Assembly: GCA_965207385.1 (NCBI GenBank)
Contig: CBDBLZ010000021.1
Span: 930,001 to 994,000, forward strand
DNA from: CAZXEU01 sp965207385
Lineage (GTDB): Bacteria; Bacteroidota; Rhodothermia; Rhodothermales; Bin80
Direction of reading: 5' to 3'
DNA: 64,000 nucleotides
In this document: positions 1 through 8,431 of the stretch, one piece after another
Layout: each line of letters opens with the position of its first letter
How positions within the stretch are numbered: the first letter of the stretch is position 1
Notes under the pieces: generated by a model
Databases searched by the model: none
The model's input: only the letters and a program-made list of their open reading frames with translations
Told to the model about the DNA's origin: nothing
Translations under genes and position numbers: made by a program

Positions 1-1512
1 GAAGCGTTCCTGGAAGCCGCCGAGCGTGTCCGGATTGCTGAGGCTGATATCTAGCACGTCCACATACGACGTCAACAGGCGCGCATGCTGCAATTCAAGT
101 CGCACGCGGGCGGTGCCCCTGCCCCGGATGATGAGCCGCAAGTCCTCTCGCCGGGCCGTAATCAGGCTCAGGGAGAGTCTGGTACGGGCCTGGTAGAGTT
201 CCATCGCGCGGTCCAGCCTGCCCGCGGGGCCGGGGAGGTAGGGCAGCGTCAAGGAGCCGGTGATCTCTGCCTGGGCGGAAGAAAACACCGTTGAGTCCAC
301 GTCCGCAGCAATGGATCCGGTAGAGGCCAGGCGCAGCAGTTCGCCGTTTCCAAAGAGGTTGCCGTTTTCATACGAGAGACCAAGTCCGGCTCCAAGTTCG
401 TTTCCGACACCGCCCAGAACGCCGCTGCTCTGAAGTGCGAATGACTCAAGCTGAAACCGATGCCGGGGCCGGCTTCGGATCGTGATCAACTGGGGCAGCA
501 GGGAGTCCACGGGTGCCCGGGACTCAATGCCGGTAAACGAGAAGACTCCCGAAGCCTCAAGCCTGCGCTTGGTTGCCAGAAGCTCTGACTGGCTGTACCA
601 CCGTCCGGGTTCGGCACGAAGGGAACGCAGCAGAAGAGCTTCGCCCAGCGTGCGGTCGCCGCGGATACGCCAGCTGACGGATTGCATCGGGCCCTCCCCT
701 GCAATCGAATCAGCCCGCACGATGCCGGATTCGTCGGGCCCTTCGATATCGAAGTGAACGGGTCCAAACCGGTACCGGGGCCCCGGCCTGATGCGCATCT
801 CCACATCAAATGAATCCGGCGATGCCGGAATGACGATGGCCCTGATGGAGTCTCTGGTGACGGCGGCGTAGCCGGCGTCCCGAAGCAGCGTGAGCAGGCG
901 GCGGCGCTCGTCCACAAGCAGCGGCTCCGAAAACCTCAGGGCCCGGGCGCGATATGTGGCACCGTCCGAATCCGGATCCTCCGGAGCCAGCAGCGAATTG
1001 CTGACCAGTTCCCGACGCCGGGCGGGCGTCAGGTTTTCCAGTCCCGAAAAGGATACCCGCCGGATATGGGTAGCCGTGCCCGGGCGGATTTCGAATTCCA
1101 CGGTTGCACGGCTCGCCGCCGTATCGATGCGGGCGCCAATGCGCGCTTCCCGAAACCCTTCACTGGCATAGAACAGTCGCAGCTGCTCGGCATCGGACGA
1201 CACAACGGCCGTATCAAGCCATGCCGGCGGCTCTCCGTTCATCTTGAGCACGTTCCCGATGCGGTCGCCGAGCACCCCTGAGTCCCCGACCTCGTAAATC
1301 CACCGCCACCAGTGGAAACCGTGGATGGTCAGGAAGCGGCGGTTGGGCGCTGTCTGGATGCGACTGCCAAGCTCTGTGTCCGGGAAGTGGACATTCCCCG
1401 AGAATCGTACTTCTTCAACAAGAATGCGGCCGGATTCCTGCGCGATTGCTGTTAGCGGGGCGCCGGCAAGCCACAGGAGCATCAGCGGCACCTGCACGGC
1501 ACGCCGCGCCAC
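1..1512 (-). CDS. Omp85 (BamA/TamA-family) outer-membrane protein, C-terminus cut by window edge
   Basis: An Omp85-type protein that inserts or translocates proteins at the outer membrane. The frame is open for 504 codons from a GTG at 1512 to the window edge, so the rest of the barrel is missing. Residues 1-25 form a signal peptide ending AIAQ. Residues about 30-345 read as POTRA-like beta-alpha-alpha-beta repeats, beginning VEEVRFSGN at 32-40. From about residue 372 the pattern SYENGNLFGNGE is typical of the first strands of the surface-antigen barrel. The GTG start shares its first base with the stop codon of the DUF2795 gene upstream (TAGTG), which implies coupled translation. Family assignment is by residue pattern; BamA and TamA subtypes cannot be separated without the missing end. 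Confidence 0.8.
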   Translation of the reverse strand, partial: MARRAVQVPLMLLWLAGAPLTAIAQESGRILVEEVRFSGNVHFPDTELGSRIQTAPNRRFLTIHGFHWWRWIYEVGDSGVLGDRIGNVLKMNGEPPAWLDTAVVSSDAEQLRLFYASEGFREARIGARIDTAASRATVEFEIRPGTATHIRRVSFSGLENLTPARRRELVSNSLLAPEDPDSDGATYRARALRFSEPLLVDERRRLLTLLRDAGYAAVTRDSIRAIVIPASPDSFDVEMRIRPGPRYRFGPVHFDIEGPDESGIVRADSIAGEGPMQSVSWRIRGDRTLGEALLLRSLRAEPGRWYSQSELLATKRRLEASGVFSFTGIESRAPVDSLLPQLITIRSRPRHRFQLESFALQSSGVLGGVGNELGAGLGLSYENGNLFGNGELLRLASTGSIAADVDSTVFSSAQAEITGSLTLPYLPGPAGRLDRAMELYQARTRLSLSLITARREDLRLIIRGRGTARVRLELQHARLLTSYVDVLDISLSNPDTLGGFQERF

Positions 1513-1733
1513 TACTCGTCCAGAAAGTAGAAGTCGTCGTCTGCGCTTGGAAAATCAGGCCAGATTTCTTCTATGCTCTCGTACGGCTCACCGTCATCTT
1601 CAAGTTCCTGGAGGTTTTCCACAACCTCCAGTGGTGCACCAGTCCGCTCGGCGTAATCTATCAGCTCATCCTGCGTAGCGGGCCAGGGCGCGTCCTCCAG
1701 ATAGGACGCCAGTTCTAGGGTCCAGTATCCCAT
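1512..1733 (-). CDS. DUF2795 domain protein, 73 aa
   Basis: A small acidic protein of 73 residues. The middle, LASYLEDAPWPATQDELIDY followed by AERTGAPLEVVENLQEL, matches the DUF2795 pattern (Lx-YL-xxxxxP-xxxxELxxYA-xxxGAPxxVxxxLxxL). A short acidic tail rich in Asp and Glu follows. No biochemical role is established for this family as far as I know. It starts at an ATG and its stop overlaps the GTG start of the Omp85 gene by one base, so the two are probably co-translated. A TATATT hexamer about 40 bases upstream (plus-strand aatata at 1771-1776) could be a -10 box, but no convincing -35 box is visible. Confidence 0.75.
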   Translation of the reverse strand: MGYWTLELASYLEDAPWPATQDELIDYAERTGAPLEVVENLQELEDDGEPYESIEEIWPDFPSADDDFYFLDE

Positions 1734-1848
1734 GGTGTACTAATGGTACCGTAGCTATCAGATGGGCACGAATATACGTTATCCGTGTTGATGTATTGGG
1801 TCTTTTGCAACCAATCGGCAAACCACCCGACGCCCGACTTCGGCTGCG

Positions 1849-2820
1849 CTAATCCAGGGACTGGGTATCCGCGGATGCAAGCATAGCCTGGTATTGCTCG
1901 GGCGTCAGTCCCGGCGCAATAAAGGTCAGCGGATTCAGTTTCCTGCCTTCCCAGGTGTGCACTTCGTAGTGTACATGTGGGCCGACCGAGCGTCCCGAAT
2001 TGCCGCTGAATCCAATCGTATCGCCTCGCTTGACGCGGCGTCCCTTTCGGATCTGGCCAGGCGTATCGGAAAGGTGCGCGTACAGGGTCTTGTAGCCAGC
2101 ATCCGGATGGGCAACTACCACATACAGTCCGTACCCCGCCCTCTCGCGCCGGACGGTTTCCACCACGCCGTCACCGGTCGCGTACACCGGTGATCCAACC
2201 GGCAAGGCCACATCCAGCCCGTTGTGCTGCTTCGGCACCCCCAAAATGGGATCTATCCGTATACCATAGCGCGAGACAATCATGCCGTCTGCCGGCAAAA
2301 TGGCCGGTAGCTGATCCAGCGCGTCGCGACGAGCGACGGCCAGTGACATCAATTCGCCGTAGCGGTCCTGCTGCAGCGCAATGCGGCGTTCCAGCTGATC
2401 CAGCTGCTCCGAGTTCATGCGAAGAAGGCTCGCCGACGGGGCCGAATAGCGATCAAATTCTTCGTATACATCACTTCCACCGACGCCAACCTGTCGCACA
2501 TCGTCGGATACTTCCTCTGCCTGCAACAGGAGGCCGTACAATTGCTGATCCGTCTGGGATATTTCGTCAAGTCTTTCCGAAAAAACGTCGTATTGATCAT
2601 GCGCCCGGGCAATCTGCCGCCGCAGGGCATCGTTCTCGGCTTGCAACACCAATTCCTGCGGTGACTCCAACTTGTAGTCAATGACAAACAAGGCTCCACA
2701 GACCAGCACAACGCCGAGCACCCACGCCGATACGGCCACCCAACGCGGCCTTGGGTGATCATTCACCTCTTCAAAGGCGCAACTGTCCGGGTTGAACTCG
2801 TAGTAGCGTCGTTTTTGCAT
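1849..2820 (-). CDS. M23 (LytM-type) metallopeptidase with membrane anchor and coiled coil
   Basis: A probable peptidoglycan endopeptidase or divisome activator, 323 residues. One transmembrane segment lies at about 28-48, then a charged coiled-coil region at about 55-170, then the M23 domain at about 178-300. The zinc ligands appear intact: H199 and D203 in HNGLD, and H284 in PHVHYEVH, with the supporting H249 in YAHL. An intact HxxxD plus HxH set argues for an active enzyme rather than a degenerate LytM activator. It starts at an ATG preceded by a sigma70-like promoter at 2854-2882. The topology (N-in, catalytic domain in the periplasm) is inferred from the single anchor. Confidence 0.9.
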   Translation of the reverse strand: MQKRRYYEFNPDSCAFEEVNDHPRPRWVAVSAWVLGVVLVCGALFVIDYKLESPQELVLQAENDALRRQIARAHDQYDVFSERLDEISQTDQQLYGLLLQAEEVSDDVRQVGVGGSDVYEEFDRYSAPSASLLRMNSEQLDQLERRIALQQDRYGELMSLAVARRDALDQLPAILPADGMIVSRYGIRIDPILGVPKQHNGLDVALPVGSPVYATGDGVVETVRRERAGYGLYVVVAHPDAGYKTLYAHLSDTPGQIRKGRRVKRGDTIGFSGNSGRSVGPHVHYEVHTWEGRKLNPLTFIAPGLTPEQYQAMLASADTQSLD

Positions 2821-2853
2821 AGATATACTATGGGCACGCCAAGGCTAACCGGC

Positions 2854-2882
2854 AATATACTTGCCTCTGTCATTCATGTCAA
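2854..2882 (-). promoter_or_regulatory. Sigma70-like promoter of the M23 peptidase gene
   Basis: Read on the minus strand, TTGACA (2882-2877) is followed by exactly 17 bases and then TATATT (2859-2854). That is a near-perfect housekeeping promoter, ending 33 bases before the ATG at 2820. It differs from the TTG/TAnnTTTG elements typical of many Bacteroidia. Confidence 0.6.
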
Positions 2883-3139
2883 TAAAAGCCATTATTCAAT
2901 GTAATGCTCGAAATACTGTATGCCGGGTAACGGAAGAAGCTACGCATTGTTCAGGCCGCCAGGCCGGACGCCCGGAGAAGATACCGGCGGACCCTGGCAG
3001 TAGTGCATCAGCAAGTCGTTTTCCGCCAAGACTTCGCGATCAAAGTGGTATCCCTTTCAGGCGGGACTGGTATCCGGACCAGCAGCCGATATTGCCCTGG
3101 GTGCGTGCTCTGACATTGACAGGTGCCCGCGCAAGGCAG

Positions 3140-4135
3140 CTACGGAACCTCTATGGATTCCAGAACACGCTGCACGATGTCGTCCGGCTCCAGCTCTTCG
3201 GCTTCCGCCTCGTATGTGATCGTTACTCGGTGGCGCATGACGTCCAGGGCAATGGACCGAACGTCTTCCGGTGTGACGTACGCACGGTGCCGCAGGAAGG
3301 CGTGTGCGCGGGCAGCCAGGTTGAGGTTGATCGATGCCCGCGGCGATGCGCCGAAGTCGATGAGCGGCTCCAGTGCCTCCAGACCATACCTGGTGGGCTC
3401 GCGGGTTGCCAGAACCAGGTCGACTATGTACGCTTCAACGCTTGCGTCCATGTATAGCTCGTTGAGCACCAGGCGTGCCGACAGGATCTTGTCCGGGCCT
3501 GCGACAGGGCGGATGGATGCCCGGGACCCGGTCCTGGCCATCCTGCGCATGATTTCCAGCTCTTCCTCCCGGTCCGGGTAGCCGACCTTGATCTTCATCA
3601 TGAACCGGTCCACCTGGGCTTCCGGAAGCGGATAGGTGCCTTCCTGCTCAATGGGGTTCTGCGTAGCCAGGACCAGGAAGGGTTCTTCCAGCGCAAATGT
3701 TGTGTCGCCGATAGTGATCTGGCGCTCCTGCATGCTCTCCAGGAGCGCACTCTGGACCTTGGCCGGCGACCGGTTGATCTCGTCGGCCAAAATGAGATTT
3801 GCAAACAGAGGGCCCTTCTTGATGGAGAAGCTGCCGTCAGCCTGGTTGTAGATCAGCGTGCCCAAAAGATCGGCGGGCAGGAGGTCCGGCGTAAACTGTA
3901 TGCGCCGGAATTCCGTGCCAATGGACTGTGCGAGTGAACTGACGGTGAGCGTCTTGGCAAGCCCCGGGACCCCTTCGAGCAGCACATGTCCCGCTGCCAG
4001 CAGCCCGATCATCAGACGCTCGATCATGTACTGTTGCCCGACGACCACGCGAGATATCTCGCGTTGCAGATCGTCCACAAATGCACTCTCGGCTGCAATA
4101 AGCTCGTTTGTGCGGGCGAGATCGAATTGCGGCAT
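3140..4135 (-). CDS. MoxR-family AAA+ ATPase
   Basis: A MoxR-type AAA+ chaperone ATPase of 331 residues. These proteins usually help mature or activate other proteins, often with DUF58 and VWA-domain partners. Walker A is EGVPGLAKT and Walker B is LILADEINR. The segment NPIEQEGTYPLPEAQ is the sensor-1 region typical of MoxR. The ATG at 4135 (MPQFDLART) is preferred because the frame upstream offers only an ATT at 4177. Neither downstream nor upstream is there a DUF58, VWA or BatA-type partner, so its client is unknown. It lies 128 bases downstream of fmt on the same strand. Confidence 0.9.
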   Translation of the reverse strand: MPQFDLARTNELIAAESAFVDDLQREISRVVVGQQYMIERLMIGLLAAGHVLLEGVPGLAKTLTVSSLAQSIGTEFRRIQFTPDLLPADLLGTLIYNQADGSFSIKKGPLFANLILADEINRSPAKVQSALLESMQERQITIGDTTFALEEPFLVLATQNPIEQEGTYPLPEAQVDRFMMKIKVGYPDREEELEIMRRMARTGSRASIRPVAGPDKILSARLVLNELYMDASVEAYIVDLVLATREPTRYGLEALEPLIDFGASPRASINLNLAARAHAFLRHRAYVTPEDVRSIALDVMRHRVTITYEAEAEELEPDDIVQRVLESIEVP

Positions 4136-4263
4136 GAATGGCGTTCGGGTTGTGCAACAAACCGCCCAATTACGCAATCAGCGGGGCGAGGTTCGGCGCC
4201 TGGGCCGGGCGATCGTCGTGACCTGCCCGGCATGATAAGCGCATGAGCCATGTTCGTGCCGGC

Positions 4264-5208
4264 TTACTCCAACACGCTGCCGACGGGCAAGGCATAGCCG
4301 TTCAGGAAGTCTGCCGCACGGAGGCGTCTTCGGCCTTGCTGCTGCAAGTACCGAATTTCGATGGCTCCACGGCCACATGCTGCAATCAGCCTGCCCCTGC
4401 CTGCATCCAGTATGGTACCCGGGGCGCCCTGGCCGGCACAGGGGCGCGTGTCCAGGATTTTCAATTGCACAACTTGATGGAGGCACCAGGCGCCCGGGTG
4501 CGGCGAGAGCCCGCGGCAGTGATTGTGAACCTGCTCTGCGGACGCATGCCACGGAATGCGACAGTCTTCCGGAAATATTTTCGGTGCCGCGGAAACGTTG
4601 GCGCTGCACTGGCGCTGCGCCTCCACCGGGCCGGCTGCTATGAGCCGCACGGTCTCGAGGACCGCTTCCGCGCCTACGGCCATCAGCCGGTCGTGTACCA
4701 GACCGGCGTTGTCATTTGGGCCTACTTCCAGTCTCTCTTGCAGAATCATGGCGCCGGTGTCCACCCGCTCTTCCAGGAAGAATGTGGTGACGCCGGTCAC
4801 GGTCTCACCGGCCATGAGAGCCCGGTTTATCGGTGCCGCTCCGCGATAGGCCGGCAGCAGCGAAGCATGCAGGTTGAAGGCTCCCAGCCTGGCTACGCTG
4901 TATACGCTTCTGGGGAGGATCCTGAAAGCCACCACGACGATGATATCCGGCTCGAGGGCTGCCAGCTGTGCCGCAAAGGCAGGGTCCCGAACGGATTCCG
5001 GCTGAAGGATGGGCCGCAAGTCCAGGGAGAGTGCGGCAGTCTTGACGGCTGAGGGTAATCGGCGACGCCCGCGTCCGCGGTGCCGGTCCGGCCCCGTTAC
5101 GACCGCCACGGGAGCCAGGCCGTGCTCCACCAGGACTCTGAGGGAGGGCACGGCAAAATCGGGCGTGCCCATGAAGACCAGGCGTGGAGGCGCCTCGCGC
5201 TGCCGCAT
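4264..5208 (-). CDS. fmt: Methionyl-tRNA formyltransferase
   Basis: Formylates Met-tRNA(fMet) with 10-formyltetrahydrofolate, making the initiator for translation in the cytosol. The 314 residues match the usual length. The N-terminal catalytic domain shows LVFMGTPDFAVPSL near residue 10, the hallmark HASLLPAYRGAAPINRA (catalytic Asn-His-Asp region), and RVDTGAMIL. The C-terminal half is the tRNA-binding OB-like domain. It starts at an ATG five bases after the GWxTD gene ends, so the two are probably cotranscribed. The usual partner def (peptide deformylase) is not in this window. Confidence 0.95.
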   Translation of the reverse strand: MRQREAPPRLVFMGTPDFAVPSLRVLVEHGLAPVAVVTGPDRHRGRGRRRLPSAVKTAALSLDLRPILQPESVRDPAFAAQLAALEPDIIVVVAFRILPRSVYSVARLGAFNLHASLLPAYRGAAPINRALMAGETVTGVTTFFLEERVDTGAMILQERLEVGPNDNAGLVHDRLMAVGAEAVLETVRLIAAGPVEAQRQCSANVSAAPKIFPEDCRIPWHASAEQVHNHCRGLSPHPGAWCLHQVVQLKILDTRPCAGQGAPGTILDAGRGRLIAACGRGAIEIRYLQQQGRRRLRAADFLNGYALPVGSVLE

Positions 5209-5213
5209 GGAGG

Positions 5214-6543
5214 CTATCTGATGCGGGTGCGTTCGTCCCAGATGGGCACAACGAGCTCGAAATCACCGAAGCCTGTCTGGTCCACGAAGACAAACTGGCG
5301 TCCTATACCATAATAGTACCAGATTTCCCATGGCTCGGTATCAAAGCGGAATGGTTGTCGACTGACGTGATCCGGAAAGCCGTGCAGAACGTGTACCTGG
5401 CCCCGGTCCGTCTTCCAGCCGTCCTCCGAACTGCCGAAGTTTCGATTCGCGTAATCGATGCGGAAGTAGTACTCCTCCATGCGCTCGTTGCGGTCGGTGC
5501 GTGGCGTCGGATCCCTCTCGCGCCAGAATTCCCGGAACCGTCTGAGCTTTTCGGCTTGTGTCTGGCCGCTTCGTATGTGGCTTATTTCCCGGCTCCTGGC
5601 GAAATACACGAGCTGGTCAATGGCCTGGTCAAGGTCGGACAAGTAGCTGGCAAGCCCGCTCCAGCGGGCGAAGAACGTGCGCTCGGCGGCGTCAACAATC
5701 TCCCCGGAGCGCCGGGCCAGTTCCAGCCGGATCACGTATTGCCCAACGTCCAGATCGGAAGCCGGGATTTGCGAAACAACCTGCCGGAGGCCCCTGGCGA
5801 GGAGCATGCTCTCCGTGGACGAGAAAACCGCGGCAGGCGCGTGTTCCCGAACGGGCATTCCGAACAGCGATCTGCCTGCGGGCTGAGGCTCCACCGTCGT
5901 GATTACGTCCAGGGAGTCGGCTTCGCTGGTATACAACTCGTAGTAGATCGCGAACGCAACACCGTCGGATGACACCGCGCGGGTTACGCGCGGAAGGATG
6001 GTGTTTGTCTCCGCGTCGGAGCCGCGCAGCAGGACTATGTCGCTGATGGCCGGGGTACGCGAAAGATCGACGCACGTCGATGATCCGCTCGCGCAGGGCC
6101 GTAGCGCCGGAATTGCGGTCAAGGAATTCGAAGGCGACCTCGTAGCGTCCGGGCGCCAGATAAACGGAGTGCGTGGTGTAGTCGTGCGTGTCCTGCGACT
6201 GCGTTGGTTCAAACGTGTCCTCGCGCAGCGACTGCTCCCATAGCGGTGACTGGATCACTGATGCGGGGTAGCCCCGCTTGTCCAATACGGAGATCTCTGC
6301 CCGAACCTCGTAAGTGGCCAAAAAGCCGTCCGGCGTTCCCCGGAAAGTCAGGTCCGCGTACGAGATCCTGGTATAAAGATCGACGCGCGTTGCAGCCGCC
6401 GAATCGTCACCGCGCATGCTGACGGCATCCACGAAAAAGCGGACGGATTCCTGCGCTTTTGTACCCGTGGGCAGCACCGCCAGGACGCACCAGAGCGCGG
6501 CGGCCCACCCCATCAGGAGGCACCAAACCGAGTCTCTATGCAT
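5214..6543 (-). CDS. GWxTD domain protein, secreted (single-base frameshift)
   Basis: A secreted protein of the GWxTD family, seen in FCB and related phyla; its function is not established. A signal peptide (MHRDSVWCLLMGWAAALW, cleavage near KAQ) follows the ATG at 6543. An in-frame ATG at 6591 would make the n-region too long. The C-terminal part holds the name motif GWKTDRG followed by PWEIWYY. The frame breaks near 6071-6077. Upstream it reads LRERIIDV, and the continuation DLSRTPAISDIVLLRGS lies in another frame, consistent with one extra base. Both halves look conserved, so a sequence error is as likely as a real mutation. It ends five bases before fmt. Confidence 0.8.
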
Positions 6544-6686
6544 GTACTTTCTCGGATGCAAAAACCTGGTAAGCTGTTCTTTCGCGGACATGCTTTCTGC
6601 GTGGCGTCAAAGCTGCTGCGCTACGCTAGCCGATACAACTCTGGGCACGCCCTGTTTCCCGGCTGTGGAGCAATCGGAAGCCGCCA

Positions 6687-7649
6687 TTATGTCTGCGGAT
6701 CCCCGTATAGAGCCGCGACGAAGCGCCGGCGGTCAAACACCTGAAGATCGTCCAGACGCTCTCCCACTCCTATATACTTTACGGGGACCTGGAATTCGTG
6801 GGAAATGCCCAGGACGATCCCTCCCCGCGCCGTGCCGTCCAATTTGGTCATGACCAGCCCGGTTACTTCCGCGCTGCGCGTGAATTCCTGAGCCTGTCGA
6901 AGAGCATTCTGGCCGATAGACGCATCCAGGACCAGAAGCACCTCGTGCGGGCTGCCGGGCATCTGCCTGTCCAGCACGCGCCTGATCTTGGAGAGCTCGT
7001 CCATGAGCCCGGTCTTGGTATGCAGCCGTCCCGCCGTGTCGATGATCACGACGTCAACGTCGCGGCGCCTGGCGGACGCAAGCGTGTCGAACGCCACGGC
7101 CGCGGGATCGGCGCCGTGCTGTTGGCGGACAAGCGGCACATCTGCACGGACGGCCCAGACCTCGAGCTGTTCGATGGCCGCCGCGCGAAAGGTGTCGGCA
7201 GCGCCCAACAGCACGCTGCGGCCTGCCTCGCGGTAGTGGAAGGCGAGCTTGCCAATGGTAGTGGTCTTGCCCACGCCGTTGACGCCGACTACAAGGATCA
7301 CGTGCGGCTTGTTCGGAAGCGCGGCCTCGAAGCTCACCGGCCGGTCCGTGCCTGATTGCTGCAGAAGCTGGGCCATTTCATCGCGAATCAGCTGCTTCAG
7401 CTCCGACGTGGAGACATATTTGTCGCGTGCCACGCGCTGCTCTACGCGCGCAATGATGTCAAGCGTGGTCCCGACACCTACGTCGCATGTTATGAGGGCT
7501 TCCTCCAGCTCGTCCAGCACCGTCTCGTCCACATGGCTCTTGCCGCGCACGAGCCGTTCCAGCTTTCCGAAGAAGCTGCTGCGCGACTTGCCCAGGCTCT
7601 CTTCCAGCCGCTGCTGCTCCGCCTTCTTCCCGCGTCCAAAGATCCCCAT
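6687..7649 (-). CDS. ftsY: Signal recognition particle receptor FtsY
   Basis: The SRP receptor GTPase that delivers ribosome-nascent-chain complexes to SecYEG at the inner membrane. The 320-residue form lacks the long acidic A domain of E. coli FtsY and consists of the NG domain only. The P-loop GVNGVGKTT lies at 122-130, DTFRAAA follows, then DTAGRLHTKTGLMDEL and TKLDGTARGG, all diagnostic of SRP GTPases. It starts at the ATG at 7649 (MGIFGRGKK), 11 bases after pgsA, so the two are likely an operon. About 95-140 bases separate it from the GWxTD gene. Confidence 0.96.
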   Translation of the reverse strand: MGIFGRGKKAEQQRLEESLGKSRSSFFGKLERLVRGKSHVDETVLDELEEALITCDVGVGTTLDIIARVEQRVARDKYVSTSELKQLIRDEMAQLLQQSGTDRPVSFEAALPNKPHVILVVGVNGVGKTTTIGKLAFHYREAGRSVLLGAADTFRAAAIEQLEVWAVRADVPLVRQQHGADPAAVAFDTLASARRRDVDVVIIDTAGRLHTKTGLMDELSKIRRVLDRQMPGSPHEVLLVLDASIGQNALRQAQEFTRSAEVTGLVMTKLDGTARGGIVLGISHEFQVPVKYIGVGERLDDLQVFDRRRFVAALYGDPQT

Positions 7650-7660
7650 GCTGATCCGGT

Positions 7661-8284
7661 TTACTCCTCTGCCAATTGGGGGTCAGCCGGCCCCGGAAGC
7701 GGGCGCGCCCCGTCTTCGGTTGCCGGCGCAGGTTCGCCTCCGGCGCGCACGAGCGAAATATAGCGGCCCAGGTACAGCGCGAAAGAGTAGGTCATAAGTA
7801 TGACGGTCGCCCAGATGCAAAAGTCCATCACGGGCTCGTCTGCCTTTAGCAGCGCCGCCAGGAGTGTAATCGCCATTGCGGTGACGGCTACCTTGCCGGA
7901 TCGCATGCTCATCTTGACCTCGCCAATTCTTCGCGCAAGAACCGTACTGCCCGCCACGATGAAACCATCACGGAGCACGACCACACCCACAAACCATATG
8001 GGCAAGTCCCCGCGCAGCACGAGCGCCAGTCCGATCAGCATTATGGCGGCCTTGTCGCAAAGCGGGTCCAGAATCTTTCCCCAATTGGATACCGTATTGG
8101 ACCACCGGGCGACCTTGCCGTCGAACCAATCCGTCAGTGCCGCCAGTAGAATGAGGCCCAGAATCCATGCCGGATTCCTGTCCTGGAGCACAAGCACCAC
8201 CACCGGTACGGCAAGGGCTACCCGGAGCAGGCTAAGTACGTTTGCCGCAGTCCAGAATTTGCCCAGTGTCATTTGCGTGGCCAT
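7661..8284 (-). CDS. pgsA: CDP-alcohol phosphatidyltransferase, probably phosphatidylglycerophosphate synthase
   Basis: Transfers a phosphatidyl group from CDP-diacylglycerol to an alcohol, most likely glycerol-3-phosphate, at the inner membrane. The full family signature D-x2-DG-x2-AR-x8-G-x3-D-x3-D is present at residues 52-77 (D52, D55, G56, R60, G69, D73, D77). About five to six hydrophobic segments surround it. Total length is 207 residues, with a Pro-rich tail. PgsA is favoured over PssA or Cls-like paralogues from length and motif context, but the acceptor cannot be proved from sequence. It is first in the run pgsA-ftsY and diverges from metH across 147 bases. Confidence 0.85.
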   Translation of the reverse strand: MATQMTLGKFWTAANVLSLLRVALAVPVVVLVLQDRNPAWILGLILLAALTDWFDGKVARWSNTVSNWGKILDPLCDKAAIMLIGLALVLRGDLPIWFVGVVVLRDGFIVAGSTVLARRIGEVKMSMRSGKVAVTAMAITLLAALLKADEPVMDFCIWATVILMTYSFALYLGRYISLVRAGGEPAPATEDGARPLPGPADPQLAEE

Positions 8285-8431
8285 GGTTCAGGCACAACAG
8301 TTGAAAAGGATCCGGCGGCGGCTGGAAAGCTGCGAAAATAAGCTAACGGGCGCTATGGATTGTGTGATACGGAAGCAGGCACATAATTGTGGCATTCCGT
8401 GCCGCGGGCCTTCACGCATGCTTTCCCTGCG

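Noticed and set aside
8285..8431. Possible SAM or cobalamin riboswitch upstream of metH
   Set aside because: The spacer is only 147 bases and shows none of the conserved riboswitch boxes.
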